In this document: piece by piece, positions 35,629 through 47,930 of the stretch
How the letters are laid out: each line of letters opens with the position of its first letter
How positions within the stretch are numbered: the stretch's first letter is position 1
NCBI RefSeq assembly: GCF_001039355.2
Contig: NW_019775973.1
Coordinates: 32,586-96,585 of the forward strand
Length of the DNA stretch: 64,000 bases
DNA from: Lingula anatina
Lineage: Eukaryota; Brachiopoda; Lingulata; Lingulida; Lingulidae
Direction of reading: 5' to 3'
The notes under the pieces: generated by a model
Told to the model about the DNA's origin: nothing
Seen by the model: the letters and a program-made list of their open reading frames with translations, nothing else
The model's database searches: none
Translations under genes and position numbers: made by a program

Positions 35629-35988
35629 NNNNNNNNNNNNNNNNNNNNNNNNNNNNNNNNNNNNNNNNNNNNNNNNNNNNNNNNNNNNNNNNNNNNNNNN
35701 NNNNNNNNNNNNNNNNNNNNNNNNNNNNNNNNNNNNNNNNNNNNNNNNNNNNNNNNNNNNNNNNNNNNNNNNNNNNNNNNNNNNNNNNNNNNNNNNNNNN
35801 NNNNNNNNNNNNNNNNNNNNNNNNNNNNNNNNNNNNNNNNNNNNNNNNNNNNNNNNNNNNNNNNNNNNNNNNNNNNNNNNNNNNNNNNNNNNNNNNNNNN
35901 NNNNNNNNNNNNNNNNNNNNNNNNNNNNNNNNNNNNNNNNNNNNNNNNNNNNNNNNNNNNNNNNNNNNNNNNNNNNNNNNNNNNNNNN
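35629..35988. other. Assembly gap (360 N)
   Basis: N run after a poly-T and poly-G tract (35585-35626). It lies between the A5 3' flank and the B7 upstream unit. A single N also occurs at 37249. Confidence 0.95.
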
Positions 35989-37126
35989 CTTTTAAGGGTA
36001 TCGTAACACTAAATTATTATCCAAATTACCGAAAATGAGGTTTTTCTGGCATCTAATTATTCAATAACGCATCTATCTTTGTGCTGATTTTAATAAAATA
36101 TAAAACCCCTCGAAAATATAAAATGTCGGACTTTATATTTCTCGTTGAGATGTATAAGCATAGGCAACTCAAAGCTTTAATCATCAATCTTACACCTTTC
36201 TATTCTGAGGTGAGTTAGCAATCAGTATGGGGCGTAACTTCATCTATTGATTTTATCATGAAAGTTGACAGAGACTTGGACATAATAATAATTCCTTTTT
36301 ATGTCCAAGACAGACACAACCACGAGTGTATAGGCTACAATCCCCTGCCGTCATTTTGCTTAAATGATTTTTGTAAGCACTTAATTACATATTTTCATTT
36401 TTCCGTTCGGAAATTATCCGGGTTTTATTGACCCAAACTAGTCCGATTTCGGTTGAGAAACCTTTGTTAACATTTTTCCAACCTAAGTCGTTCGTTTACT
36501 GGACTAGTAACAAATCAAGTTAGTCTTTTGGAGTACATACTTATACCATCCTGGTTTCATAGATATACAATGTACGGATCGCTGTTGAGTCTTTTATATT
36601 TGTCTCCCTGACGAATTTTACCGCTAGATGTCGCTAGCTGTGGGCTGACAAGGAAACGTTAGCAAAGTGACAAAACGCCATGTATCAAGTATTTTTAGCC
36701 CGTAAATTCTACAAAATATCAATTTAGCTAATAAGTAAGCCAGACATTCGGATTTATTTAGGCGTATGCTTTAAATTTGTAATTATTGAAGATCAAAATA
36801 ATAATCAAGAAGTCTTTTGATGTGCACCACACCACAAACTTTATTTAAAATTTGCAATTTTTGCGAGATTACAAATAGTTTCAATAGTTACAAATAGCTT
36901 AATCCCACTGCCTCGTCTGTGGGTCAGAACACGGAAGTAGAAATCTGAAAATGTTATATCGGCTAATTCCGTCCGCGCATGAGGATTTCCTTATACATGG
37001 ACCATTAATATAAATTAACCTTCATACGATTTTACATACAGTTGCGTTAATTAGCTGTGTGTGGGGGGGGGGAGAGAATTCCCATGGGGCAACATTTATC
37101 ATTAGAAATACAAAGGGAATCCCCTT

Positions 37127-37295
37127 CAGTGGCAGATTTGGGGGGTCAGGAGGGGTCCTGACCCTCCCCTTTCGATTTCTGAAAAAAACCAAGGGGGCGA
37201 GGGTCGGCTTATTATCCGTGGCCTGTCTACATATAAAAATGGTTCCCGNTAAATATAAAAAATCCCCCCCCCCCCCCCCCCCGGATCTGCCTCTG
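37127..37295. mobile_element. CAG-type MITE with a homopolymer tract
   Basis: Ends CAGTGGCAGATTTGG and CCGGATCTGCCTCTG are imperfect inverted repeats. The interior has a long poly-C run and one undetermined base. Probably related to the other CAGG-ended elements. Confidence 0.5.
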
Positions 37296-38259
37296 TCATG
37301 CCACTTGTAAACCGCGTTCAGCAGACAAAAATGGTAAATTCTCTACGGAATAGTATGTTTTTCTCAAATTTTGCATCATCGCAATTGCTTGAATGGAAAG
37401 CACACCAGCTTTTACACATTTGAACTTTTTTTAAATGGTACCCTCTTCTATGGGGTTTGCTTAAAGTAAAACCGTACCAGTGTGTAGTGCCTTCGTTCCT
37501 ATTGTGCTCTTTCACGTCATAGGTAAAGCCAAACTAAATCTCAACATAAAACAACGCTCCTTCCCGGTGTTCCGCTAGGAACCGTGGTCCGTTTCCCATT
37601 AACTTAAGGTGACACTCGTCCCATATACTAAACCCAATACTCCAACTAACCCTAACCTGTACTAATCATTTTGGGAGTGGGAGCCCGGACCTCCATTCCA
37701 AGGACTTCCATTCCTGTTACATCGGCTTCTTAAACAAGTTTTCGTGTACATCATGTACTCAGTACTTGAAAGTTGAGGATAATACTATGTTCGAGGACTA
37801 ACACTGCACGAGATGAATATATTTGTGCGGCACCCGGGCTAACTATTGTAATTGTTAACAGGTAGGCCTACATCCAAACTGGCCATCTCCGTGATAAGGT
37901 AGAACGTTAGTAATTGATCTGAAGCCTATAAATAAAGCTTCTGCGGCTCTGTGGTAACTCCGCTGTCTTGGACACAGCTAGACACTTGTACGCGGGTTTT
38001 AATTGTAGAATGTTCGATGTATTTTATTGTGCTTGAAATAATTTCAAAAAAAAATTCCATTTGATTACTCCATAAGAGGAAACGCGTACGTACGGAGGGT
38101 GGGCGGTCGGTCACAGCGCAGTTGGTAGCGTGTATGGCTAAAAAATAATTTCTTGCTGATAATCCTTCCGAGAACTTAGCACCTTTTGATAAAAAGGGCA
38201 GTATAGAATGCATGACGCCATGCTAGTCCAGCTATGATTTGATCTGTGACGTAGCTGGT

Positions 38260-38548
38260 AAAGGAGAGATCACCTCCCCCTCCATCTTAAGTATCATTTT
38301 AGGGACTTTTAAGTGAAGAAAAAGGATATAATATATACTAATATCATCCTCTTGAAATAAGAATTTTTGCAAGCAGATTGATAGCTCTAAACCGTACCAA
38401 ATGGCACCGTTTACCCTCCAAAACACCAAAAATTTTCGGGGCCCTTCAGCGGGCCCCAAACCCACCCCAAGGGGTCGAGGCCTGTCATTCCTAAAAAAAA
38501 AAAAAAAGGACCCCAAACCTCCTTCAAATAATCCTGGATCCTCCCCTG
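38260..38548 (-). mobile_element. CAGG-type repeat family R, copy 2
   Basis: Reverse complement of the block at 14775: it ends CTTCAAATAATCCTGGATCC...CCCCTG and contains CGGGGCCCTTCAGCGGGCC. A diverged copy sits at the equivalent place before B8. Confidence 0.6.
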
Positions 38549-38934
38549 CCATTTCAATATACTGGTAGGCAAATGTCATTCGAAGCAAAGTCCAATGAAT
38601 TTACATTTTGATTCATACATGTACATTTTTTGTTAATAACAAACAAAAAACCATAAACTCTCTCAAACGACACCAGAAATCAAACTAAATTAAATAGCGG
38701 AAACACTGGCGGGTTTTGTCAATTTTGCCTTCTTGTTTATTAAAAAAGAGCACTTTTCGGGCATGCGCAGTCGTGTGACACCTTTGCTAGAACCCCTATA
38801 TATTTTCCTATTAATAGTTGATTTGGGTGAGATATTTTTTCTTAGAACAAGGAGACGCTGTCACACAGGTAAGTTGTTAAAATAGCAAACAAGATCATTA
38901 TTTTGAAGTACATATAACTAAAGATTATAATTTT

Positions 38935-39360
38935 TCTCTTTTGTGAAACACTTGGGGCAAGCAAAGACCTGTTGTGTCGGGGTATCATTCATTTCAGCTG
39001 CCATTTCTGCCATTATGTAAGGAAAAGGCGGAGAAGGAAAGAGAGGGACTCCTCCAGCCATTTCCTCTAATCTGCACTGGGACATTGGCCGAGACTTATT
39101 TTAAAGTAAATTTAACTAAAAACCATAATTTCCCTCCTTTGTGAAGCACTTTGGACCAACCAAAGAGCCATTGTGCCGGGGTATCATTTAGTTCAGTTTA
39201 CATACGACACTTCTGTTAAAAAAGGGATGGTTTGGAATCTGCCATTATGTCAGGGAAAGGCGGAAAGAGAGGGAGAGGGGAGAGAGATGGAGGGAAAGAC
39301 AAGCTCCTCCAGCCCTCTTTCCGCAAATATGCACTGGGGCGTGGACGAGAATTGCTACTG
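38935..39360. repeat. Local tandem duplication in the B7 first intron
   Basis: The segment from about 38935 to 39095 (TTGTGAAACACTTGG...GGCGGAGAAGG...CACTGGGACATTGG) repeats at about 39120-39360 with substitutions. The B8 intron has one copy only (50065-50410). Confidence 0.55.
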
Positions 39361-41592
39361 AGTATGACAGGAATGGGAGTTCGGGATGGGATGGGAGTTC
39401 GGGGTTCCATGTGATAAAATACAGGTTAGGGTTTATTGACGAACTTGAGTTACTTGTTCGCTTTTGGGACGAACGTTACCTGTACAAAGTTTGGGAGGGG
39501 GCAGACTACGGTTTCTTCTCACTGCTAGCGGAAACGTCACACCTTCAATCCTAGGACACCGTTTTCAGGCCAAAGCTATTTGCATAGATGTGCATGTCGA
39601 CTTACTGTTTCTGCAGTGGTAAAATTGATTGCATATTAATGGGAGGTGTTTTTGTCATTCTTACCCGTAGCACTGCTTACTTATTTATCACGCAGCAGAA
39701 AGACTATATAATATTCATGTAGAATAAAGGGGATTGGCTTACAGCGTAGGTTGTTATTGGCATTTGCAAGTAAAAGCAAGGCAACTGGGATCTTATTGTA
39801 ATTCCCTTAATACCTATATTGGATCGCATTCGGAACAGCGGACAGCTCAAATATGGCCAACCCACTTGAATGCTTGTTGCGTAATCCCTGCGGGGAATCT
39901 ATTCAGTGTCTAATTGGGAATTCAGCGCCAAGCTTTTTCATGGGTTGCCGTATTTTATCCGCGGAATTATAAGTCCAATGTTCCGAATGCGCCTTTAGCT
40001 GTACCGTAAAGGCCCTTCTCACATCGTACTGTGCACTTGTCTATATATAACGCAACATTCTGGATGGTGGTACGGAGGGAAGGTAAAATAAAATAATTTG
40101 TATTCCATATACTTTGAATTAAAACATACCAAATGAAATAATGCAAATAAAGTATTTGGGGATTCCGACCAAAACGCTGGGCCGGGTTTGCTTATTGTCG
40201 AAAGAATAAAGTCCAGTTTTAACTCTGATTATTTGGATAACGTCAATGAAATTTAAAATCTTCCATGTGAATTAGTTTCGGTAAAATTATCGTATTGTCA
40301 TTATTACACAATTGTTAACTATAATATATACCAATAAATGATTTCTCTTGCTTACAAATTTAATTTTTTTCTTTTTAAAACCTATCTTTTCTTTGAACTT
40401 ATGGCATCCCATTTGACAGGAAAGCCGGAGAAAAAACCTATTAGACCTTAAAAATGAACTTAAAAAAACGTTCTTTACGCTTTAAATAACAAATATTATA
40501 ATCAATTTACTGAAGGTCAGTTACTTATAAATGTTTGGTTTCCAGATAGAAAGTAACTCCTTAAACCTACTCGATTAGCCTAACCAGTGCTCAACAAATC
40601 AAATCATTGCACAAATATTGAACATTCGTCCCTTTTTTCAATGACCATTGTCACCAATACATTTTTTCTGCTATATTATGCGAAACGCGGGCAAATATAG
40701 CATTCTGGTATATCACACTCCACACGCGGCTCAGTGCAGTATTAATAATAATTATTATTTCTTTAAAAAACTGCACTACACTACCGTCTCAGTGCAGCTT
40801 ACAAATAAAGTTATCAGAATTACAAATAATTATATAAATAATAAAAGCTGAGGTAAATAAAACAATTAAATGATAAATGCTGGTTATAGCAGCAATAGTC
40901 TAAACAATAAAACTTTTTTTCTGATAAAATGAGAAAATAAATAAAATTTTAATCTGATAATAGACACTGAATAGATATCCCTTGGGGAAGTATTCAAGTG
41001 GGTCGGCCATAATATTTGACACTTGAACTGGTTAGTCCCCTATTGTGAATGGCCCCTTTGATTAAAATAGGCCAGGAATGTTTTGCCATCATACACCATG
41101 GGTGTTGACGTTCTCACCTCCCCGGGGAGGATACTACCCTATACCAGGGTCACAGATTGACTTTTTTCACGAGATACTCACAGATATGTTCCTGGCTAAT
41201 TTGTGATATGTTTTTCTACTGTAAGAGAGAATTTGTGCATGGACTTAATTCTATTACTCTGGCCTCTGGTATAGAGGAGGAAAACACAGTCCAGCTGCCG
41301 CGTGAGGCACTTGTAACTTACAAACAATATAGTTCACTGCCAGACAAGTAACTTTATCGGTATCCCTGTTTCAGTTCACACCCAAAAGTGCAGAGTGCCA
41401 AATATGATATTATAAACCAGTGAGATATTGTGATTATATTGTACATGTTTATATTTTCGTACAATTGGTTATGGTGATGGTTCGAAGACGAAAGAGATGA
41501 AACAATAAAAACCTTAACACAGTATATAAACTAAGGAATGAAAGATAAAGAAATAATTATCATTTTCTTAAATTCCAGGTCTTTCGGTTCAG

Positions 41593-41634
41593 ATGTGCCT
41601 AATTTCAACTACAGCAGATGATGGGGACAAATAA
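41593..41634 (+). promoter_or_regulatory. uORF overlapping the B7 start codon
   Basis: MCLISTTADDGDK then TAA. It overlaps the main ATG at 41618 out of frame and ends 17 bases inside the coding region. B8 has the same arrangement. Confidence 0.55.
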
Positions 41635-42906
41635 AAATTTCATATACGTACTGGTATTGCTGTTAACCATCTTGATTGGCTCTGTGTGGCGTGTTTTATG
41701 GATGGATAAAGATATTTTGATAAAGTACAGTAGCCAGATGCAAAACTTCCACCTCTGGAAATCCATTTATCAAAATCCGCAAAGACTGCCTTCTGGGATG
41801 GCTGCTGGCGGTAATGGCTTGCCTGAATTCGTGAATTTGACATTTGAGCATGGATATGTATTTTTTCGACCAAGAAATTACAGTCAGACAACTGGGAAGC
41901 GATTTGTGTATCTCATTCAGAGCCCAACTAAAGGGGCCATCAAAGGATTACTAGAAACCAAGGAACGTGACGTCATTTGGATGACGTTTGTGGATAAGTC
42001 AGGTGACATTTACGCCCCGGGCACCTCCCACCTTTCCGGTAGAAATGTACTACTTCATCACGCGGTGAACTTAGCGGCCCAAATGAAAGACGGCGGCTAT
42101 CTGTACTATATATTACTGGACGATGATGTGGAGCTTTCGGTTAGGTCGGATGGGCAGGTCAATTGGAAACCTTGGTCCAAGATGGCGTCGGACCCTTACC
42201 AGAGGTTCGAGGAGTATCTTATGCATTACCAACCTGCTGTGGGTAACGTACGTTACCACGATATGGGTAGACAGTTTGTCAATAAACAAGAACCCGTAAA
42301 CTTAAACTGGGATTTTGATGAGTGTTTGAATGCGTTTCACAAGGATACACTGTCCTTTCTGATACCGTATGATTTGCACCTAGATTATGAATCGTGGTGG
42401 TATGGCGGCTGGATTACTCGTCAGTTGATCTCCATGCTGTATCACAGCTATCGCATGCAGTGCATGTTACGAATCATATATCAAATAGACCTGTTTCGAA
42501 GGACAGATATAAGAAATGTTTTGATTATGAAAAACCGCGGGACTATATTTCGTCTGCATTGCTGACAAAAACAAAAGCCAGCCCAGCCAGAGCCAATACA
42601 TTTAAAAATGCCCTATTGAAAGGAATCACTTCGCTCAGCAGTCCAGGTACCCTACAACCGGGCCCTAGCGTCCGAATTCCCGGCCAGCCGAAACTAAAAG
42701 GTAACCATTCGTATCTTGTGACGCCGGATTTTATCCTACAACACTGGGACCCTACCCACCCCATGATTAGAAAGAAATTAACTTGGTTGGAAAAACCAGA
42801 AATACAGAAAATCCTCGGCCTAAAAAAACGTCGTCTGCAGCCTTTTACACCTGACACTTTGTACTGCACCGCACCGAATATATTTTCACTTACGACTGGG
42901 CAATGA
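41618..42906 (+). pseudogene. Array gene B7: frameshifted class B glycosyltransferase-like gene
   Basis: It starts MMGTNKNF and is open for 315 residues, with anchor, stem and ILLDDDVELS motif intact. At about 42463 it lacks 10 bp found in its paralogs, between two TGCA repeats in the QCNSLHVTN region. The frame shifts and stops at 42565, while the family C-terminus continues in another frame to 42906 (LYCTAPN...TTGQ). The real product would lack about 115 residues. Upstream lie the class B first exon and intron. Most likely a recent pseudogene; an assembly indel is possible, since the rest is well conserved. No AATAAA is seen in the near 3' flank. Confidence 0.8.
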
Positions 42907-42956
42907 TATAAAGTGATACTAGAGGGGCACCAATTATAAGCTTTTTAGACGCCTTT

Positions 42957-45330
42957 CATTCAGCATTAGAATTGGAAATTTGAATGCATGTATTTTGGTC
43001 AAAAAAATGTTTGTTTTGATTCAAGTTAACTTTCTTTGAAGACAAAATGTTGTGCAACCGGTGACAGATTCGGGACATTATCAAACGCGGATTGGATACC
43101 TATAACCCATATAATCATTTTAATTGTCTGGCACGCTACCTCTCAAAGCAACATGAACAACATCATGGACCACAAAGTATTCCCGACTTTAATAAAGTAC
43201 TTTTAGTCATAAGTATTCTGTTTATACATATATATGTAGTATGTGACTGTCAATGGCAGGTATGCAGTTAATTGGTGGAAAGCAAGGCGGTTCACTTTAA
43301 ATTCATTGTAAACATACACAAATCTGCATAGTGAAAATAAAACTTAAACTAAACTAAAAACAAAATGACACAATCAAGTAACATCCCCTAAAATCCCAAG
43401 ACTTGAAACAGAATGTGTTTTACATGTGCATGCCTTTGATTTTGGGAAGGAAATTTTGAATCAAGCTAGTCTACTCTGTTGTCTATAACTGTTTGTGTTA
43501 TGATAACACCTAGAATTTAATGCACAAATGTACTTCATCAGTTATATACACATGCAGTTAATTTTTTCAGCAGACAAGTTTACCATGAAATAGTCATCTG
43601 AAAACATTCTGTGACTTGAAATATACCAGTATATATTCAAAGTTATTATCAAAACTGTTTTGAGTTTTTAGTGTAGCTGGTTCTAGTATATGTATGCCAC
43701 CACTAACACAAAGAAAAGGCTGTCATATTCACAACAGGGTAGATTATCCTACATCGAAGACAGTACCTGAAATAGTGACAGTTCTGTCTTTGTCTTTTTA
43801 TATTATATATATTAGATTATCACTTACCTTACAACAAATATTCAGAGCTTAATCGATTAGCTGGGCAAATTGACGAATCCAAGACTGACAAGAGTCTATA
43901 GTGGTTGAACAAAAAAAGGACATTTTAAAGACGACCAGCTCCTATGGCCATTTTTTGATATATTCTGGGGCACACCAATCCTTCTGAGGTGCACCTAAGT
44001 ATATCTAGTGCCTGTCCGTCATAAAATTAGGTAAGTATTATGCTTTAAGCACTGTGCTAGTACACAGCAAAATACCCGCCATGTTGAAAATAGGTCGCAG
44101 AGCTACCATTGTTATATTACATTTAGTTTCACAACTTCAGAAAATGAAAAAAAATTAATTTGCTTCATAAGTTTGTCCGTGGGGCAAATATGTTATTTAA
44201 ATATGTTTTTTCAAAAACCTATAAATGGTTTTGATGATTGATTTAGTTGAAGAAGCAATTTAACATTTCAGTTGTATAAAATTATACGCTTTTTTGGCCT
44301 TTTTAAAATTGTTATAGTTCTATTTTACAAGGTTAAAGGGATAATAACTCTTCGTTTTGGCCAAAAAATGAATTTTCCTGGAGTAAACAATAATTTTCCC
44401 ATACTTACTAATGGTTAATGAATCCATTTTTACATTCAAAGTTAGTCCCTGGTTTATTTCTAAAAAATTTGGTTTTTTGTTAAAATCTCTTAAGAGATTA
44501 TAACAGAGTATAGCCATCAATGGAGGTCACGTGGTCTGAAGACAAGCTCAAATATCAGAATAATAGCTATAACTGCTGTTTTTGTCGTAAAACAGAATAT
44601 ATTACATTTCTATGAGTTATTCACAACGTTTTTATTGTGAAATATAGATCTCATACAAAGAGTTATTATCCCTTTAAGCACAGATTTTCTTTTGCAAAAT
44701 ACATTTTTTCAACCCTTTCCCATCAACATATACCAAAATTATATGAATACAGCCTGCAAAAAGGAGATATGTGTATTTGAAGAAGGGTAGGGACTCAAGC
44801 ATGTGGAAAACATGCCTTAGCAGAATCAATCAATTTGGATAAATCTATACTGGACTGGTTATTAAAAGCTCTTTTCTTAATCTATTATATGGCTTATCTA
44901 AATTATTTCTTACGATATGATTTTAAAAAAGAATATTTAAAATTATAGCTTTTCAAGAGCTAAAAAGTGGTATATTTTGCCAAAAAAGATTTTGCCACAT
45001 ATCTCCAAAACTTATGGTCCTAAGTAAGAAAGCTAGTGGCTGCCAGTATCTGTCATGTTAATGGAATTGCCACAACAAAAATTATTAAAATCTGTTCGCC
45101 CCCGCCTTGCCACTTTTTAAAATCGATTTTCCTGGTTTTCTCATGGACGCACTCTTAGGTCTCATATTAAATTTATTAGCATTATTATTATCATGGTTAT
45201 TAATATAATTATTACTATTGTTATCATTTTTATGATATTTCGTATGTAAACTAATGTTGTACCGCACCATTGACGACGATGTCACGGAAACATCAGCTAT
45301 CAAGTGTCCCTCGGCCGAACAGACAGGCAT
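42957..45330. other. Intergenic between B7 and A6
   Basis: AT-rich, no gene or recognisable element seen. Confidence 0.5.
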
Positions 45331-45332
45331 TG

Positions 45333-45410
45333 TAGGCTTGTTATCTGATGATAATAAATTCGGAACAATGACAGCTTTTGATATAAATCAAACCACTCGA
45401 CTCGACCATG
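45333..45410 (+). repeat. 82-bp dispersed repeat, copy 2
   Basis: Matches 20831-20912 downstream of A1. Confidence 0.6.
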
Positions 45411-45497
45411 TATAATCTCATGACATTTACTGAAGAAAGTTATGGAAAACCGCCGCAAGCAAAGTAAGAAGATAGTGAACAAAATCTTGAAAAACTA

Positions 45498-45546
45498 TCG
45501 ACCGTCTTCCGAAAGACCCAGTAGACGGTCTTCATCCGCCCCTGAG
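45498..45546. mobile_element. MITE family Q, right-end fragment
   Basis: CCGTCTTCCGAAAGACCCAG through CCGCCCCTGA matches the right end of the copies at 9450 and 17901. It directly abuts the presumed first exon of A6. Confidence 0.65.
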
Positions 45547-45576
45547 GACGGGAAAACGAGGCGAAAACAGTGACAG
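45547..45576 (+). promoter_or_regulatory. Untranslated exon 1 of A6 (3' part)
   Basis: GACGGGAAAACGAGGCGAAA followed by ACAGTGACAG and donor GTACTG matches the first exons of A3 to A5. The partner acceptor ends at 46179 (603-bp intron). The usual upstream block is replaced by a MITE end, so the promoter may be altered. Confidence 0.6.
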
Positions 45577-46204
45577 GTACTGCTGACATGGTTTTCTTTT
45601 ATACTTGGTATTATTTAACAACCGTAAATGCTGTGTATTAAGGTCATTTTATTGCTTTGGTTAAAACGTTTATATGCAGATTTAAACCAAAATATGTTTG
45701 TGAGTAACAGTGAGTAAAATTTCATAGATAGATACGCGTGCTACACATTATGGAGACAACGGTAAATGTACATGTACCTGTACAACTGCAGTTTGCAGTT
45801 GCATATCATCTTGCAAGCATTTTCAAAATAAATAAATAAAAAAGATTGTTAAATACAATTTTAAAAGCGTGAAAACACATTTTGCAACGAACGATTCAAA
45901 GGTCATCATTTAGTGACCTGTATGTTATGCACAGTCTATTTGAATAAGTAGAAGAAAGATTGGGTATTTTTTCAAACCAATGAAGTTACTAGTGCAGGAG
46001 TTTTGATATAGGTACACATCAATATTTAAAAACGAACGAGAAATAAAATTAATAACCTTAATAACGCAAAATAATTCAAAACTGTTTTCATATAAGGAGA
46101 AAGCAGTGTTTTTCGTCAACCAGTAGGTAATATAGAAAATTTTAAGGTAATAAATATAGTGGTTTGTCTTAAATTACAGTTTTTGGAGATTGCTGGATTT
46201 GCTG

Positions 46205-46225
46205 ATGCTCAACTGCAGAAGGTAA
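46205..46225 (+). promoter_or_regulatory. uORF overlapping the A6 start codon
   Basis: MLNCRR then TAA, overlapping the main ATG by one base (TAATG). Confidence 0.55.
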
Positions 46226-47474
46226 TGATGACATCTAAGAGGTTCATACACGTTTGTCTGTCAACAATAGTGACTATTTCTGTTTTTTGGTTTATGTGGA
46301 TAAATCAAATTATTTACGTAAACAAAAACACAAGGGACAACGGCGTCAAGACAGCCCCGACTACTACTAGAATGGGTATCGGGTACAATGGCTTGCCTGA
46401 ATCCATTGAGTTATCGTTGGAGATAAGGTATGCAGTTGTGCAACAGAGAAATTACAGTCTGACAACCGGCAAGCGATTTGTGTATCTCATTATGGGCCCA
46501 ACCAAACGGGTCATCAAAGGATTAGAAGAAACTAAGAAACGGGACGTCATTTGGATGACGTTTGAAGATAAGTCGGGTGACATTTACGCCCCGGGCACAT
46601 CCCACAATTCCGGGAGAAATGTGCTTCTTAATCACGCGGTCAACTTAGCGGCCCAAATGAAAGACGGCGGTTATCTCTATTATATATTAATGGACGATGA
46701 CGTGGAGCTTTCGGTTAGGTCGGATGGGCAGGTTAATTGGAAAGCTTGGTCCAAGATGGCATCGGATCCTTATCAGAGGTTTGAGGAGTTTCTTATGCAT
46801 TACCAACCTGCTGTAGGTTACGTACGTTACCGAGATATGAGTAGTCAGTATGTCAACAAACAAGAACCCGTAAACTTGAACTGGGATTTCGACGAGTGTT
46901 TCAGTGCTTTTCACAAGGATACACTATCATTTTTGCTACCGTATGATTTGCACCTAGACTATGAATCGTGGTGGTATGGCGGCTGGATAATCCGTCAACT
47001 GGTGTCAATGCGGTATCACAGCTATCGCATGCAGTGCAACTCGCTGCGGGTTACGAATCATATATCAAATAGACCTGTTTCGAAGGACAGATATAAGAAA
47101 GCTTTGGATTTTGGAAAAACGCGGGACTACATGTCGTCTGCCTTACTGCCTCACCAAAGCGCAACACATTAAGCAAGACTCTTTTGAAAGGAACCTCTTC
47201 GCTCGGAAGTCCAGGTGCCTTTCGGCCGGGCCCTAACATCAAGATTCCTGGCCAACCGAAACTAAAAGGTAACCATTCGTATCTTGTGACGCCCGATTTT
47301 ATCCTACAACACTGGGACCCTACCCATCCCATGATTAAAAGGAAATTAAATTGGTTGCAAAAACCAGAAATACAAAAAATTCTCGGACTAGATAACCGTC
47401 GTCTGCAGCCTTTTACACCTAACACTGTGTACTGCACCGCACCGAATAAATTTTCACTGACTATTGAAAAATAA
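46225..47474 (+). pseudogene. Array gene A6: frameshifted class A glycosyltransferase-like gene
   Basis: It starts MMTSKRFIHV after the acceptor ending at 46179; the ATG at 46159 is intronic. It is open for 315 residues with anchor, stem and ILMDDDVELS. At about 47148, after SSALL, roughly 16 bp present in A3 and A5 are missing. The frame shifts and stops at 47172. The rest of the family domain (KGTSSLGSPG... to LTIEK) continues in another frame to 47474. The predicted product loses about 105 residues. DDDVELS is otherwise a class B trait, here in a class A gene, suggesting conversion or convergent change. AATAAA follows at 47551. Confidence 0.8.
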
Positions 47475-47550
47475 CATCAAATAATTAAGAAAACGTATAT
47501 GTACGCATCAGTGGACTTTCAAATGACTTCAGCTTACATTTGATTCCTTT

Positions 47551-47556
47551 AATAAA
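47551..47556 (+). terminator. Polyadenylation signal of A6 (AATAAA)
   Basis: AATAAA in the same TTTAATAAATG context as A5, 77 bp after the ancestral stop. Confidence 0.55.
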
Positions 47557-47882
47557 TGTTTGTTCTTGTCAAAATTTTGTTTGATTCGGTGTCATCGTTC
47601 GTAGGATCTAATAGTACATGCTTTATATGTATTGCGTGGTGATTTCCTGTCGATGCAAAAAGAGCAAAGAGAATGTATGTATTTCTTGATATTTATTTTA
47701 TTCCCTCATTAAGAAAGGGGTGCAAAGATAAAAAAAAAAAAATCACTGCCGAGAAAATAACCTTTTTCTTTTGTACGGAAGGTCTTAAAATAGAGGTTTA
47801 TAAATCAGTGTTCGTTCAAAATCATATACCAAGTATTATCACAACCTTCTACTGACAGATGGGCACATGTAGAAAAATCACA

Positions 47883-47930
47883 TGTCTACCATTTCTTACA
47901 CCGTATGATATACACCCATAGATTACGTGG
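47883..47930 (+). pseudogene. Possible short array gene relic
   Basis: ACCGTATGATATACACCCAT followed by AGATTACGTGG resembles the family's PYDLHLDYES coding region at the same position after the 3' flank as the relics at 25843 and 30912. Only about 45 bp, so weak. Confidence 0.25.

Larger units (their letters stand above)
36514..38868 (+). repeat. Class B upstream unit and untranslated exon 1 of B7
   Basis: Colinear, with indels, to 48525-50000 upstream of B8. A shorter match lies at 56190-56404 before B9. It ends in a presumed first exon, ACGCTGTCACACAG, with donor GTAAGT at 38869. The partner acceptor ends at 41578 (2.7-kb intron). GCATGCGCAG, an NRF1-like motif, lies at 38761, about 107 bp before the donor. 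Confidence 0.6.

Noticed and set aside
41422-41578. Alternative short first intron for class B (donor at ACCA/GTGAGA, also before B8 as ACCA/GTAAGA)
   Set aside because: Possible by consensus, but the CACACAG/GTAAG donor is shared by B7, B8 and B9 whereas this one is seen only in two copies; kept as a less likely alternative.
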